Below the pieces are notes generated by a model, which was not told the origin of the DNA, did no database searches, and saw nothing but the letters and a program-made list of their open reading frames with translations. Source: Acidobacteriota bacterium (GTDB lineage: Bacteria; Acidobacteriota; Thermoanaerobaculia; Gp7-AA8). Taken from it: DNA of 43,905 nt. This document shows, in pieces, positions 17,001 to 24,058 of the stretch; position 1 is the stretch's first letter; every line of letters begins with the position of its first letter. A program made the translations under genes and the position numbers. The DNA lies in contig JACPDH010000082.1 in the NCBI GenBank assembly GCA_016184115.1, positions 1 through 43,905 of the forward strand, in the 5' to 3' direction.

Positions 17001-17236
17001 TCCCTCGCGACCCTGGTCTCTTCACCTGGAACGAGGTGGTCGACATTGCCGATCACTGCCTTCTCGCGGCGAAGGCCTCGGGGAGAAACTGCTGGGTCGG
17101 CTTGAGCGCGGGTCCCTCGCTCTCCGCCGACACCTTCTTCCAACGTCTCCGCCGCAGCGTCCCCACGATGACCGACGCGGCCGAGGTCGAGGTGACGACT
17201 TCACTCGCGAATCCCGCCGCGACGATCTGGCCCTGA
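14081..17236 (+). CDS. Beta-propeller sensor diguanylate cyclase (Reg_prop, Y_Y_Y, GGDEF)
   Basis: The 1051-residue product starts with a signal peptide (about 1-30). A long periplasmic part follows with many propeller repeats carrying the motif LWAGT (for example IWAGTNEGLL, LWAGTYGSGL, VWAGTTRGAA), closing in a Y_Y_Y domain (ERRFTGLPPGRYTFRVWGRDAGG). One membrane helix lies near residue 780, then a short coiled coil and a GGDEF domain. The active-site GGEEF is at 920-924 and an RETD inhibitory site precedes it by five residues, so cyclic di-GMP output with product inhibition is expected. No DNA-binding or kinase domain follows. It probably reads an extracellular ligand. Start ATG 14081 is supported by the signal peptide. 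Confidence 0.9.
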   Translation: MKKRAPVADTLTALSFVVATALPSLQGAAATPPPPADPTAIAAMHARIFTDDDGLPQNSIESLRFSPDGMLWATTREGGARFDGTEWTPLSMPSRAGNNWPRIALPSHDGAVWFGTEGGGLHRFLHGKWASVSDGTIEHDTVLALAETTSPRLGAAIWAGSSSGLFRIDPGTMRVSRITALGGTSITALYATPSSLLAGSANGAVFRCEANRCLPDSLLSELAPGARIAGFAETEDSDGARTTWIATDRGIAVSSPAGSRLELPGTRINAITLTHDSRGETTPWIALDGAGVLRRVGGQWSAPTVAPGLPNGFVFSFAPYPVTGPTRHLFAGTLNGVVRIDVAAWRSIDVDAGLPDSSVVSILEARVGTGSEYLLGTTAGLASLDGGAWRRVDERALSSAPVFALLQSRDGTSIWAGTNEGLLTRRDGRWSEESATSALPRAAVVSLMETSDPEGRRLWAGTYGSGLWSRVGNGDWTPVEGLPDGRVEALVADERDGKPLRVWVATNRGLVSIEGHRVTVIDRDAGLPAGIIRSLQLAEGPDGKTYLWAGTATGLSWREAGNDQGRWQTLSRATGALLPGDNVYQVRCESPTRFWLFTGRGIVRLTFPPGAPATPASATIESFTTADGLPGNECNFGASLIDTSGRVWAGTTRGAAIFDPSIATDDRIPKTIAFTEARALQANLPIDAKRALRHDQSDVLFAYRLLDPGRGDRALYRTQLVGSEKSPGEWGRAAERRFTGLPPGRYTFRVWGRDAGGNVSGPLELQFAVVAPPWRSWWAMLVYIGVAIAGLATIHRIRVRTISAHAERLERVVRSRTRDLERMNRELGIANAALADMSVTDPLTGARNRRFLDQEMQREADRVGRTLRSGDDLMFFVVDIDLFKNVNDSYGHTVGDAILRQFCGTLAAAVRETDTIVRWGGEEFLVVARRSSRAEATRIADRIIETVRAEVFDAFDGRMVQLSCSLGWAVFPFVPRDPGLFTWNEVVDIADHCLLAAKASGRNCWVGLSAGPSLSADTFFQRLRRSVPTMTDAAEVEVTTSLANPAATIWP

Positions 17237-17470
17237 GCTTCCTGCCGTGCAATGAGACGTCCTCAGTCCGGTAGCGGGTAGTGCCCGCGCGGGCCGAGAG
17301 GATCAGATCCAATGACCTAATGCTAAGAATGAAAGCTCTGAAGTGAGAACGTAGAACGGGGCGAATGTCGAACCCAGAAACGCATCCTGGGCGGGGGTTT
17401 CTGGGTTCGAAATTCATCGTTCCACGTTCTCACTTCAGCCTCTTTCCCTTACCTCTAGGCCCATCGCGGC
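17237..17470. other. Convergent intergenic region
   Basis: The 234 bases between two converging genes hold no open frame of note. Their one structured element is the 101-bp palindrome at 17338-17438, listed separately. Confidence 0.7.
17338..17438. repeat. Long palindrome built of GAA-starting heptads
   Basis: Outer arms 17338-17358 and 17418-17438 pair over 21 bp with one mismatch; inner arms 17368-17381 and 17397-17410 pair over 14 bp without mismatch, around a 15-nt loop. Read 5' to 3' toward the loop, each arm is a row of 7-bp units starting with GAA (one arm: GAAGTGA, GAACGTG, GAACGAT, GAATTTC, GAACCCA, GAAACCC). The position between convergent genes would suit a bidirectional terminator, but no T-run follows. 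Confidence 0.92.
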
Positions 17471-18742
17471 TCAAATCTTCACGAAGATCCCGCGCCTCCA
17501 AAGTGGCCAGAGCAGCGCAATCCACACTCCCACGAACGCGATCGCCCACGCGAGTGAGGCAGCCTCGGGGGCGAGCAGCGGAGAAAACGTCGACTCGAAG
17601 AGCGCCTTCTGCAACGGAACGCGCCGTCCTTGCCACTCGACTCTGACGAGCGAGGAGAGAATGCGCGCCATCACGCCCGATCCGACGAATGCGACGAGCG
17701 GGTTCACGCCGAGAACGACCCACGGCTGCGCGGCGCCGCGCCAGCCCTTCAGATCGATCAGCCAGGCAAATGCCGCGAGCCCCGCTGCCGCCATACCGGC
17801 GGTGAAGAGGACGTAGGAGCTGGTCCAGAGGTTCTTGTTGATCGGAAAGAAGGCGCCCCACGCGATCCCCGCGAGCGCGAGCGCGATCCCCGATGCGGCG
17901 AGTTGCGCGACCTTCTTTCGAAGTCCAACCGCACCTGCGATCCACCGCCCCGCGAACAGGCCTAACAGGCCCGTCACCGTCGCGGGTAGCGTCGAAAGCG
18001 CCCCTTCCGGATCCCATTCCCTCGACGCGCGATAGAGATGCGCGCTGCCGAATGCGGCACGATCCGACCACGCCGCGAGCGTCGCCGACGGCTGGTCGAG
18101 CACGTCAGCGCCCCGCGCTCCCGTTCCCGGAACCGGGATCAGCGTCAACGCCGCCCAGTATCCGAGCAGAATCGCCGCGACCGCGGCGAGCTCGCCGCGC
18201 GATGCGAGCGCGGTGCGCGGACGGCGCGAGACGACGAGCTCCCAGAACGCAACCAGCAGGTAGACGATCCCGATCCGTTGCAGCACTCCGGGAATCCGCA
18301 ACGTTTCCCCGCGCACGGCGATCCGCTCGAGAAGCGTCGGATCGGCGATGCCCGCAATCGTCCCCGCCTCGAAGAACGGAAACGCGTGCAGCGCGAGTCC
18401 TAGCAGCACGATGATCGATCCACGCTTCACGACTTTCGCCGCGATCGCGCCGTCGCCGGCGCCTCGCGTCCTTTCGCCTCGCAGCGATAGGTGCGTCGTG
18501 ATCCCGACGACGAAGAGAAAGAAGGGGAAGATGAGATCGGTCGGTGTCCAGCCATGCCAGTCCGCGTGACGGAGTGGTGCGTAAACCGCGCTCCAGCTGC
18601 CTGGATTGTTCACCAGGAGCATCGCCGCGACGGTCGCTCCGCGGAACGCATCGAGCGAGAGAAGCCGCGCCGGCCGGGCCCCTTCGGGGCTCTCGGCTCC
18701 GACTCGTTCCTCGAATTTCACATGCTTTTCCTGTCCAGTCAC
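17471..18742 (-). CDS. NagX/DUF5009-type membrane acyltransferase-like protein
   Basis: The 423-residue product has about ten hydrophobic segments. Its N-terminal block RLLSLDAFRGATVAAMLLVNNPG and the next block DLIFPFFLFVVGI mark the heparan-alpha-glucosaminide N-acetyltransferase relatives (NagX, DUF5009, DUF1624). In lysosomal HGSNAT the fold moves acetyl groups from acetyl-CoA across the membrane onto a sugar amine. Bacterial members sit in amino-sugar or polysaccharide settings but most have no tested activity. The start is either GTG 18742 or GTG 18721; the second has AGGAAA at a good distance. It is divergent from the thioredoxin-fold pair and converges with the propeller-GGDEF gene. 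Confidence 0.8.
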   Translation of the reverse strand: MTGQEKHVKFEERVGAESPEGARPARLLSLDAFRGATVAAMLLVNNPGSWSAVYAPLRHADWHGWTPTDLIFPFFLFVVGITTHLSLRGERTRGAGDGAIAAKVVKRGSIIVLLGLALHAFPFFEAGTIAGIADPTLLERIAVRGETLRIPGVLQRIGIVYLLVAFWELVVSRRPRTALASRGELAAVAAILLGYWAALTLIPVPGTGARGADVLDQPSATLAAWSDRAAFGSAHLYRASREWDPEGALSTLPATVTGLLGLFAGRWIAGAVGLRKKVAQLAASGIALALAGIAWGAFFPINKNLWTSSYVLFTAGMAAAGLAAFAWLIDLKGWRGAAQPWVVLGVNPLVAFVGSGVMARILSSLVRVEWQGRRVPLQKALFESTFSPLLAPEAASLAWAIAFVGVWIALLWPLWRRGIFVKI

Positions 18743-18804
18743 AGCTCGTTCCGAATCGTTAACAGCGTCACGCGGCCCACCCGCCTATTCTACGGGCAGG
18801 GACT

Positions 18805-19326
18805 ATGACACGCGTTCGAGCACTGATCCTCGCTGCCGTGATGAGCATCGCGGCCACCCCCCACTTCGCCGAGCCTCCGGTCGTCGAAGCGGACTCTCGC
18901 GCGGACGTGGTTCGACAGTTCGACCAGAGCTCGAAGGTGCGGGTGTTGAACTTCTGGGCGACCTGGTGCATGCCGTGCGTCGCCGAGATGCCCATTCTGC
19001 AGAAGATCCACGAGTCGTATCGCGAGCGTGGCGTATCGCTCGTCGCGTTGTCGATGGACGACGCGCTTCCAGGGAGTCGTGAGGAGGCGCGCCGTCGTGT
19101 CGAGACGTTCGCCGCGTCGCGCTCGCTCTCGTTTCCCACACCGCTCTACGTCGGATCGGTCCCCGACATCGAGTCGGAGTTCGATCTCGACGGCGAGATA
19201 CCGGTGACGATCGTCTTCGACGAGAACGGCCGCGAGTTGAGCAGAATCAAGGGCATCATCGACGCAACCAGGTTCCGCGCGGAGCTCGACCGGTTTCTCA
19301 CGGGCGATCACAGAAGCGCGAAATGA
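18805..19326 (+). CDS. TlpA-like thioredoxin-fold protein (exported)
   Basis: The 173-residue product has a short signal peptide (about 1-22) and one thioredoxin domain with the active site NFWATWCMPCVAEMP near residue 50 and the cis-Pro in EIPVTIVF. TlpA/ResA-type proteins reduce disulfides of periplasmic proteins, often for cytochrome c maturation, or take part in peroxide defence. A TATTCT box 13 nt upstream and a weak AGGG near the ATG may both serve it. It ends 37 bp before a second thioredoxin-fold gene on the same strand, so the two probably form an operon. Confidence 0.88.
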   Translation: MTRVRALILAAVMSIAATPHFAEPPVVEADSRADVVRQFDQSSKVRVLNFWATWCMPCVAEMPILQKIHESYRERGVSLVALSMDDALPGSREEARRRVETFAASRSLSFPTPLYVGSVPDIESEFDLDGEIPVTIVFDENGRELSRIKGIIDATRFRAELDRFLTGDHRSAK

Positions 19327-19363
19327 CGGGCCGCTGCGCCCGCAACCACCACCGGAGGACACC

Positions 19364-19963
19364 GTGAAGATTCAGACGCTCGCGCTTCTCGCTCTCATCG
19401 CCATCGCCATTCCGGCCTTTGGAGGCGAAGAGCTCGCCATCGGCGCCGACGCGCCCGCCTTCTCGCTCCTCAACGCTGCAGACGGCAAATACGTCTCGTT
19501 CGACCCGAAAAAGAACAAACTCTCCGTGGTCGTCTTCACCTGCAATGAATGCCCGTACGCCAAGGCGTTCGAGCCGCGAATCATCGAGCTTGCGAAGCAC
19601 TACGCACCGATGGGAGTCACGTTCTACGCGGTCAACCCGAACGACGACGCCGCCTACCCCGCGGAGGCGATGGACAAGATGAGAGCGCGGGCGACATCGA
19701 AAGGCTTTCCCTTCCCCTACCTCAAGGACACCGACAGCGCCGTCGCTTCGAAGTACGGAGCAAGGGTCACGCCACACGTCTTCATCGTCGACAGCGCGGG
19801 CAGGGTTCGCTACCGCGGCTATGTCGACGACAGCGCGAAGGTCGAAGAGCGCAAGCACCTTGGGATGAGCGACGCGCTCGATGCGATTCTCGCCGGAGGC
19901 ACCGTCAAGAGGCAATCGACGAAAGCCTTCGGCTGCTCGATCAAGTGGAAGCGAGCAAGCTGA
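19364..19963 (+). CDS. Peroxiredoxin-like protein (PRX_like1 type), exported
   Basis: The 199-residue product begins at a GTG at 19364, after a clear GGAGGA site, with a signal peptide ending around AFGGEE. The redoxin domain has the VFTCNECPYAKAFEPR active site (the family usually reads CNHCPY), the FPFPYLKDTDSAVASKYGA block, and the typical tail TKAFGCSIKWK with a further Cys. These proteins belong to the AhpC/TSA-thioredoxin superfamily group often called PRX_like1; the substrate is not established. The gene directly follows the TlpA-like gene and the pair probably handles thiols in the periplasm. Confidence 0.85.
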   Translation: MKIQTLALLALIAIAIPAFGGEELAIGADAPAFSLLNAADGKYVSFDPKKNKLSVVVFTCNECPYAKAFEPRIIELAKHYAPMGVTFYAVNPNDDAAYPAEAMDKMRARATSKGFPFPYLKDTDSAVASKYGARVTPHVFIVDSAGRVRYRGYVDDSAKVEERKHLGMSDALDAILAGGTVKRQSTKAFGCSIKWKRAS

Positions 19964-19985
19964 GCCGTTCCGCCTTACCCGTCCG

Positions 19986-19991
19986 TATAAT
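19986..19991 (+). promoter_or_regulatory. Consensus -10 box (TATAAT), leaderless start of the kinase-ATPase gene
   Basis: A perfect TATAAT lies 8 nt before the ATG at 20000 with no Shine-Dalgarno between. RNA synthesis starting 6-8 nt after the box would begin at the A of ATG. Confidence 0.6.
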
Positions 19992-19999
19992 GTCCCGAC

Positions 20000-22900
20000 A
20001 TGCCAGCGGGCTTTCCCTCGTCACGTGCGGATGTCGAGTTCGCCGGTAACGAACGGTTCGAGGTGCGCCGTCGCGTCGGAGAAGGTGCGTTCGGCGTCGT
20101 CTACGAGGCGTTCGATCGCGAGCGAGACACCGCAGTCGCGCTGAAGTCGCTCCGCCGGCAACAGGACGGAGCGCTCGCGAGGTTCAAAGGGGAGTTTCGT
20201 GCCCTCGCCGACATCGCACATCCAAACCTCGTCTCCCTCTATGAGCTGTTCTGCGATGGCGATCACTGGTTCTTCACGATGGAGTTCGTCGAAGGGTGCG
20301 ATTTTCTCGAATACCTGACCCCGGCAGCAGGCCCCGCAGAAGACGAAAGCACGCCCACCGAGATCCGGCCCAGGGTGTTGCTCGCCGACGCCGGCACGAA
20401 CGCGCCGCCCGTGGTGCCGGCGCCACGTCCAGCGACACTCGATACTGACCGCCTACGGAAGGCGCTCGCCCAGCTTGCGCGCGGGCTCGGCACGCTGCAC
20501 GAAGCAGACAAACTCCATCGCGACATCAAGCCCGCGAACATCCTCGTCTCCCGTCGCGGCCGCGTCGTCATCCTCGATTTCGGACTCGTGACCGAACGGC
20601 ACGGCCACTCGGCCGACAACGCATCGCTCATCGGTACCCCCGCGTACATGTCGCCCGAACAGGCCGCCGGCCGCTCCCTCACCGAGGCGAGCGATTGGTA
20701 CAGCGTCGGCGTGCTTCTCTACCAGGCGCTCACCGGGGTCCTTCCTCACGGCGGGAAAGGAATTCGCGCCCTCATCGACAAACAGACGGTCGTTCCCCGC
20801 TCGCCGCGGTTGATCAATCCCCATGCGCCCGGCGATCTCGTCGAGCTCTGCGAAGAGCTTCTTCGCATCGATCCCGAACAGCGACCCACCGGAGTCGAAA
20901 TCCTCCGCGCGCTCTCGCTCAGCGGCCGGTCGACAGGTTCGATCCCTCGGCCGAAGCCGGCGACGAGCCATCCGCTCGTCGGCCGCGGCGCGGAGCTCCG
21001 GAGAATGACGGAGGCATTCGACGACACGATGCGCGGCGCAACGTCGGTCGTCTTTCTCGCCGGCTCGTCGGGCATGGGCAAGACGACGCTGATCCGCCAC
21101 TTCGTCGAGATGGCACGCACCCGGAACGACGACGTCGTGGTGCTCGAGAGCCGTTGCTACGAGCGCGAGTCTGTGCCTTACAAGGCGGTCGATCACCTCA
21201 TCGACGGATTGAGCGCGTGGCTCCGCACGCTTCCCCAGGGCGAGCTCGCGGCGATCCTGCCTCCCGACATCGGTGATCTGGCGCGCCTCTTCCCGGTGAT
21301 CGCGCAGCTCGAATCACTCGCGGGGCGTACCTCGAGCATCGCGGCCGATCCGCAGGAATCGCGCCGCCGCGCCTTCGGCTCGCTTCGCCACATCCTCACG
21401 CGGATCGCGGTTCGCAAGGTGCTCGTCGTCGTGATCGACGACCTCCAGTGGGGAGATTCCGACAGCGCATTGCTGCTCGGCGAAGTGCTCCGGCCTCCCG
21501 CTGCACCGCCGCTCATGTTGCTCGCCACCTGCCGCCTCGAGGAGGAGCGCGCGAGCGAGTTCGTCGCCACCCTGCGCCGGCTCCTTCTTCCGCATGACCG
21601 AGTGAGCCCATTCTTCTCGGCGACGCGACTGGAGATCGGCCCGCTTCCGGCGAGCGAGGCTCTGACGCTCGCGCGCGACCTGATCTCCAGCGAAGGAGAA
21701 TCGCGGTTCTCCCCCGACGAGGCAGCGAGGATGGCGGCTGTGATCGCCGAGGGTAGCCAGGGGCACCCGATCTCGATCGTCGAGCACGTCCGGTTCCTCC
21801 TCTCGCCCGCACACGATCCGCGCGATGACGCTCCCTTGTCGATCGAGACTTTGATCCGACGGCGCGCGGCACGCCTTCCGGAGAGCGCGCGACTGCTCCT
21901 CGATCTCCTCGCCGTCGCCGCGAGGCCTGTCACGCAGGATGTCCTGCGCACCGCCGCCGCGCTGGGCGACGAATTCCCACGCGCGCTCGCGCTACTCGTC
22001 GCGAGCCATCTCGGGCGATCGAAAGGGATCCGCTCCTACGACGACGTGGAGACGTACCAGGACCAGATCCGCGACGCGATCGCGTCGTCGATCGATTCCG
22101 AGAGGCAGCGATCGTTGCATCTCATGCTCGCGAATGCGATGCGTGAGGCGGGCTCGCACGACTCCGAGGCGCTCGCGGAACATTTCCGGGCATCCGGCGA
22201 CAGCCGGACCGCGTACGCGTACACGCTCGCCGCGGCGGACCAGGCGATGCAGGCGCTCGCGTTCGACCGCGCCGCTCGCCTCCTTCGAAGCGCGATCGAG
22301 CTCGCGCCGACGCCCGTGGTCGCGCGGGACCTTTCGATCCGTCTGGGGCAGTCGCTGGCCGGTGCGGGACGCGGCGCGGAAGCGGCGATCGTATTCCTCG
22401 GCGCGTGCGAAGGCGCGCGCATCGCGGAATCGATCGAACTGCAGCGTCGCGCTGCCGAGCTCCTTCTCGAGAACGGACACATCGACGATGGGATCGTCAC
22501 GCTGCGGCAAGTGCTTCGACGGCTCGGAATGAAGTTCGCTGAGACGCCGCTGCAAGCCGTCGCGTCACTCCTCGGGCGGCGAATGCTCGTTCGCCTGCGC
22601 GGACTCCGCTTTACGAAACGCGATCCTTCGCAACTATCGCAATTACAGCTCACGAAGATCGACGCGTGCTGGTCGGCCGCGGTCGGACTCGGCCTCGTCG
22701 ACACGGTTCGCGGCGCCGACTTCCAGACGCAGCACCTCCTGCTCGCGCTTAACGCCGGCGAGCCCTATCGCGTAGCGAGGGCGCTCGCGACCGAGGCGGG
22801 CTACTGCGCGGCATACGGCACCGCCCGGCGCAAACGTACCGAGAGCCTGATCTCCAGAAGCAAGTGGGTCGCCGACTCCATCGATGAGCCTCACGTCGAG

Positions 22901-23785
22901 GGGCTCGTGCTCCTCATCGAAGGAATGGCGGCAACGCTCGAGGGGCGTTGGCGCGACAGTATCGCCCCTTCGCGCGCCGCGGAGACGATTCTGCGCGAGC
23001 GCTGCAGCGGCGTCTTCTGGGAACGATTCATGTCGCAGCTCTATCCGCTCATTGCGCTCATGTGGATGGGCGAGTGGCGCGAGATGTCGGCTGCCGTGCC
23101 CGCCCTCTTGAACGAGGCGCGCCAGCGCGGCGACTTCTTCGCGGAAACCTACATCCGGACCCGTCTCGAGTGGCTCGTCGCCCTCGCGGACGACGACGCG
23201 AAACGAGCCGGCCAGATTGCAGACGACGCAATCGGACGCTGGTCGAGCACCGGGTTCCACCTTCAGCACTTCCATCACATGCTCTCGCGCGTCGAGATCG
23301 GGCTTTACGACGGAGATCCGGCCGGCGCGTACGAGGCGTATCGCCGGCAACTCCCTCCACTGAAACGCTCGATGCTGACGAATGCGCAGATCATCGACAT
23401 CGAGCTCGGCTTCGTTGGTGCTCGCGCGAAACTCGCCCTCCGTGCGGCCGGGGAACGCGACGCGCCTTCGGCGCGATCGGTGATGCGCGATGTCTCGAGG
23501 ATCGAAGAGCACGAGACCCCGTGGGGAAACGCGCTCGCCCTGATGCTCCGCGCAAGCGCCTCATCGATCACGGACGATCGCGACGAAACGCTTTCGCTAC
23601 TCCAGCGCGCCGAGGAGGCGCTGCGAGCTGCCGACATGCAGATCTGCGCGATTGTCACTCGACGCAGACGCGGCGAATTGTCGGGCAACGCGAGCCTCGT
23701 GCGGGCCGCCGACGAACGGATGGCGGCGCGCGGCGCCGTCCGCCCTGACCGGATCGCCAGGATGCTGATGCCGGGCCGCTGGTAA
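20000..23785 (+). CDS. Ser/Thr protein kinase fused to STAND-type ATPase and helical repeats (PknK-like)
   Basis: The 1261-residue product opens with a protein kinase domain (about 18-300): GEGAFGVVYEA loop, VALKSL lysine, HRDIKPANILV with catalytic Asp175, DFGLVTER and GTPAYMSPEQ. An insert of roughly 45 residues, rich in Pro/Ala/Asp, lies between the hinge region and the helix before HRD. An AAA_16/STAND ATPase follows (about 325-560) with P-loop GSSGMGKTT near 354-362 and Walker B VLVVVIDDLQWGDSDS. The rest, about 600 residues, is helical TPR-like repeats. No membrane helix is seen. Such proteins (PknK, adenylate-cyclase-like STAND kinases) act as cytoplasmic signal switches whose helical part senses a ligand or partner. 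It stands alone on the strand, with its own promoter. Confidence 0.92.
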   Translation: MPAGFPSSRADVEFAGNERFEVRRRVGEGAFGVVYEAFDRERDTAVALKSLRRQQDGALARFKGEFRALADIAHPNLVSLYELFCDGDHWFFTMEFVEGCDFLEYLTPAAGPAEDESTPTEIRPRVLLADAGTNAPPVVPAPRPATLDTDRLRKALAQLARGLGTLHEADKLHRDIKPANILVSRRGRVVILDFGLVTERHGHSADNASLIGTPAYMSPEQAAGRSLTEASDWYSVGVLLYQALTGVLPHGGKGIRALIDKQTVVPRSPRLINPHAPGDLVELCEELLRIDPEQRPTGVEILRALSLSGRSTGSIPRPKPATSHPLVGRGAELRRMTEAFDDTMRGATSVVFLAGSSGMGKTTLIRHFVEMARTRNDDVVVLESRCYERESVPYKAVDHLIDGLSAWLRTLPQGELAAILPPDIGDLARLFPVIAQLESLAGRTSSIAADPQESRRRAFGSLRHILTRIAVRKVLVVVIDDLQWGDSDSALLLGEVLRPPAAPPLMLLATCRLEEERASEFVATLRRLLLPHDRVSPFFSATRLEIGPLPASEALTLARDLISSEGESRFSPDEAARMAAVIAEGSQGHPISIVEHVRFLLSPAHDPRDDAPLSIETLIRRRAARLPESARLLLDLLAVAARPVTQDVLRTAAALGDEFPRALALLVASHLGRSKGIRSYDDVETYQDQIRDAIASSIDSERQRSLHLMLANAMREAGSHDSEALAEHFRASGDSRTAYAYTLAAADQAMQALAFDRAARLLRSAIELAPTPVVARDLSIRLGQSLAGAGRGAEAAIVFLGACEGARIAESIELQRRAAELLLENGHIDDGIVTLRQVLRRLGMKFAETPLQAVASLLGRRMLVRLRGLRFTKRDPSQLSQLQLTKIDACWSAAVGLGLVDTVRGADFQTQHLLLALNAGEPYRVARALATEAGYCAAYGTARRKRTESLISRSKWVADSIDEPHVEGLVLLIEGMAATLEGRWRDSIAPSRAAETILRERCSGVFWERFMSQLYPLIALMWMGEWREMSAAVPALLNEARQRGDFFAETYIRTRLEWLVALADDDAKRAGQIADDAIGRWSSTGFHLQHFHHMLSRVEIGLYDGDPAGAYEAYRRQLPPLKRSMLTNAQIIDIELGFVGARAKLALRAAGERDAPSARSVMRDVSRIEEHETPWGNALALMLRASASSITDDRDETLSLLQRAEEALRAADMQICAIVTRRRRGELSGNASLVRAADERMAARGAVRPDRIARMLMPGRW

Positions 23786-23848
23786 GGCGGGGCCGCGGGC
23801 ATGGTCCGTTTCCGCTACTCGGATTGGTCTGCAGTCGCGTCCCCTTAG

Positions 23849-24009
23849 TGCCCCGTTCGCTAAATTCGACGACGCATTCCGTGGCGCCGCGACCCCGTCT
23901 GTATCGTTTTCGCTCCTCAGCGATGTCCCTGCATCGCCTGCGTCGCGACGCCTCGCATCCGACGCCTCGGCACTCACGGCCTGTGTAGCCGAATTTAGCG
24001 AACGGGGCA
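23849..24009. mobile_element. MITE-like element, 161 bp, with perfect terminal inverted repeats
   Basis: Bases 23849-23868 and 23990-24009 are perfect 20-bp inverted repeats beginning TGCCCCGTTCGC. CTTAG directly flanks both sides (23844-23848 and 24010-24014), as a 5-bp target duplication would. The interior holds no gene. The pairing can be extended by AG/CT into the flanks, so the exact border is uncertain by two bases. This is the build of a non-autonomous transposable element mobilised in trans; no matching transposase is in the window. It is inserted between the kinase gene and the next promoter. Confidence 0.88.
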
Positions 24010-24045
24010 CTTAGCCAGGATCTTTGCCCTTCCTCTCCTCTGCAC

Positions 24046-24051
24046 TATGAT
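24046..24051 (+). promoter_or_regulatory. Predicted -10 box (TATGAT), leaderless start of the saccharopine-dehydrogenase-like gene
   Basis: TATGAT lies 7 nt before the ATG at 24059; TTTGCC lies 17 bp further upstream as a weak -35. No Shine-Dalgarno is present. Confidence 0.55.
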
Positions 24052-24058
24052 CCGCGGC

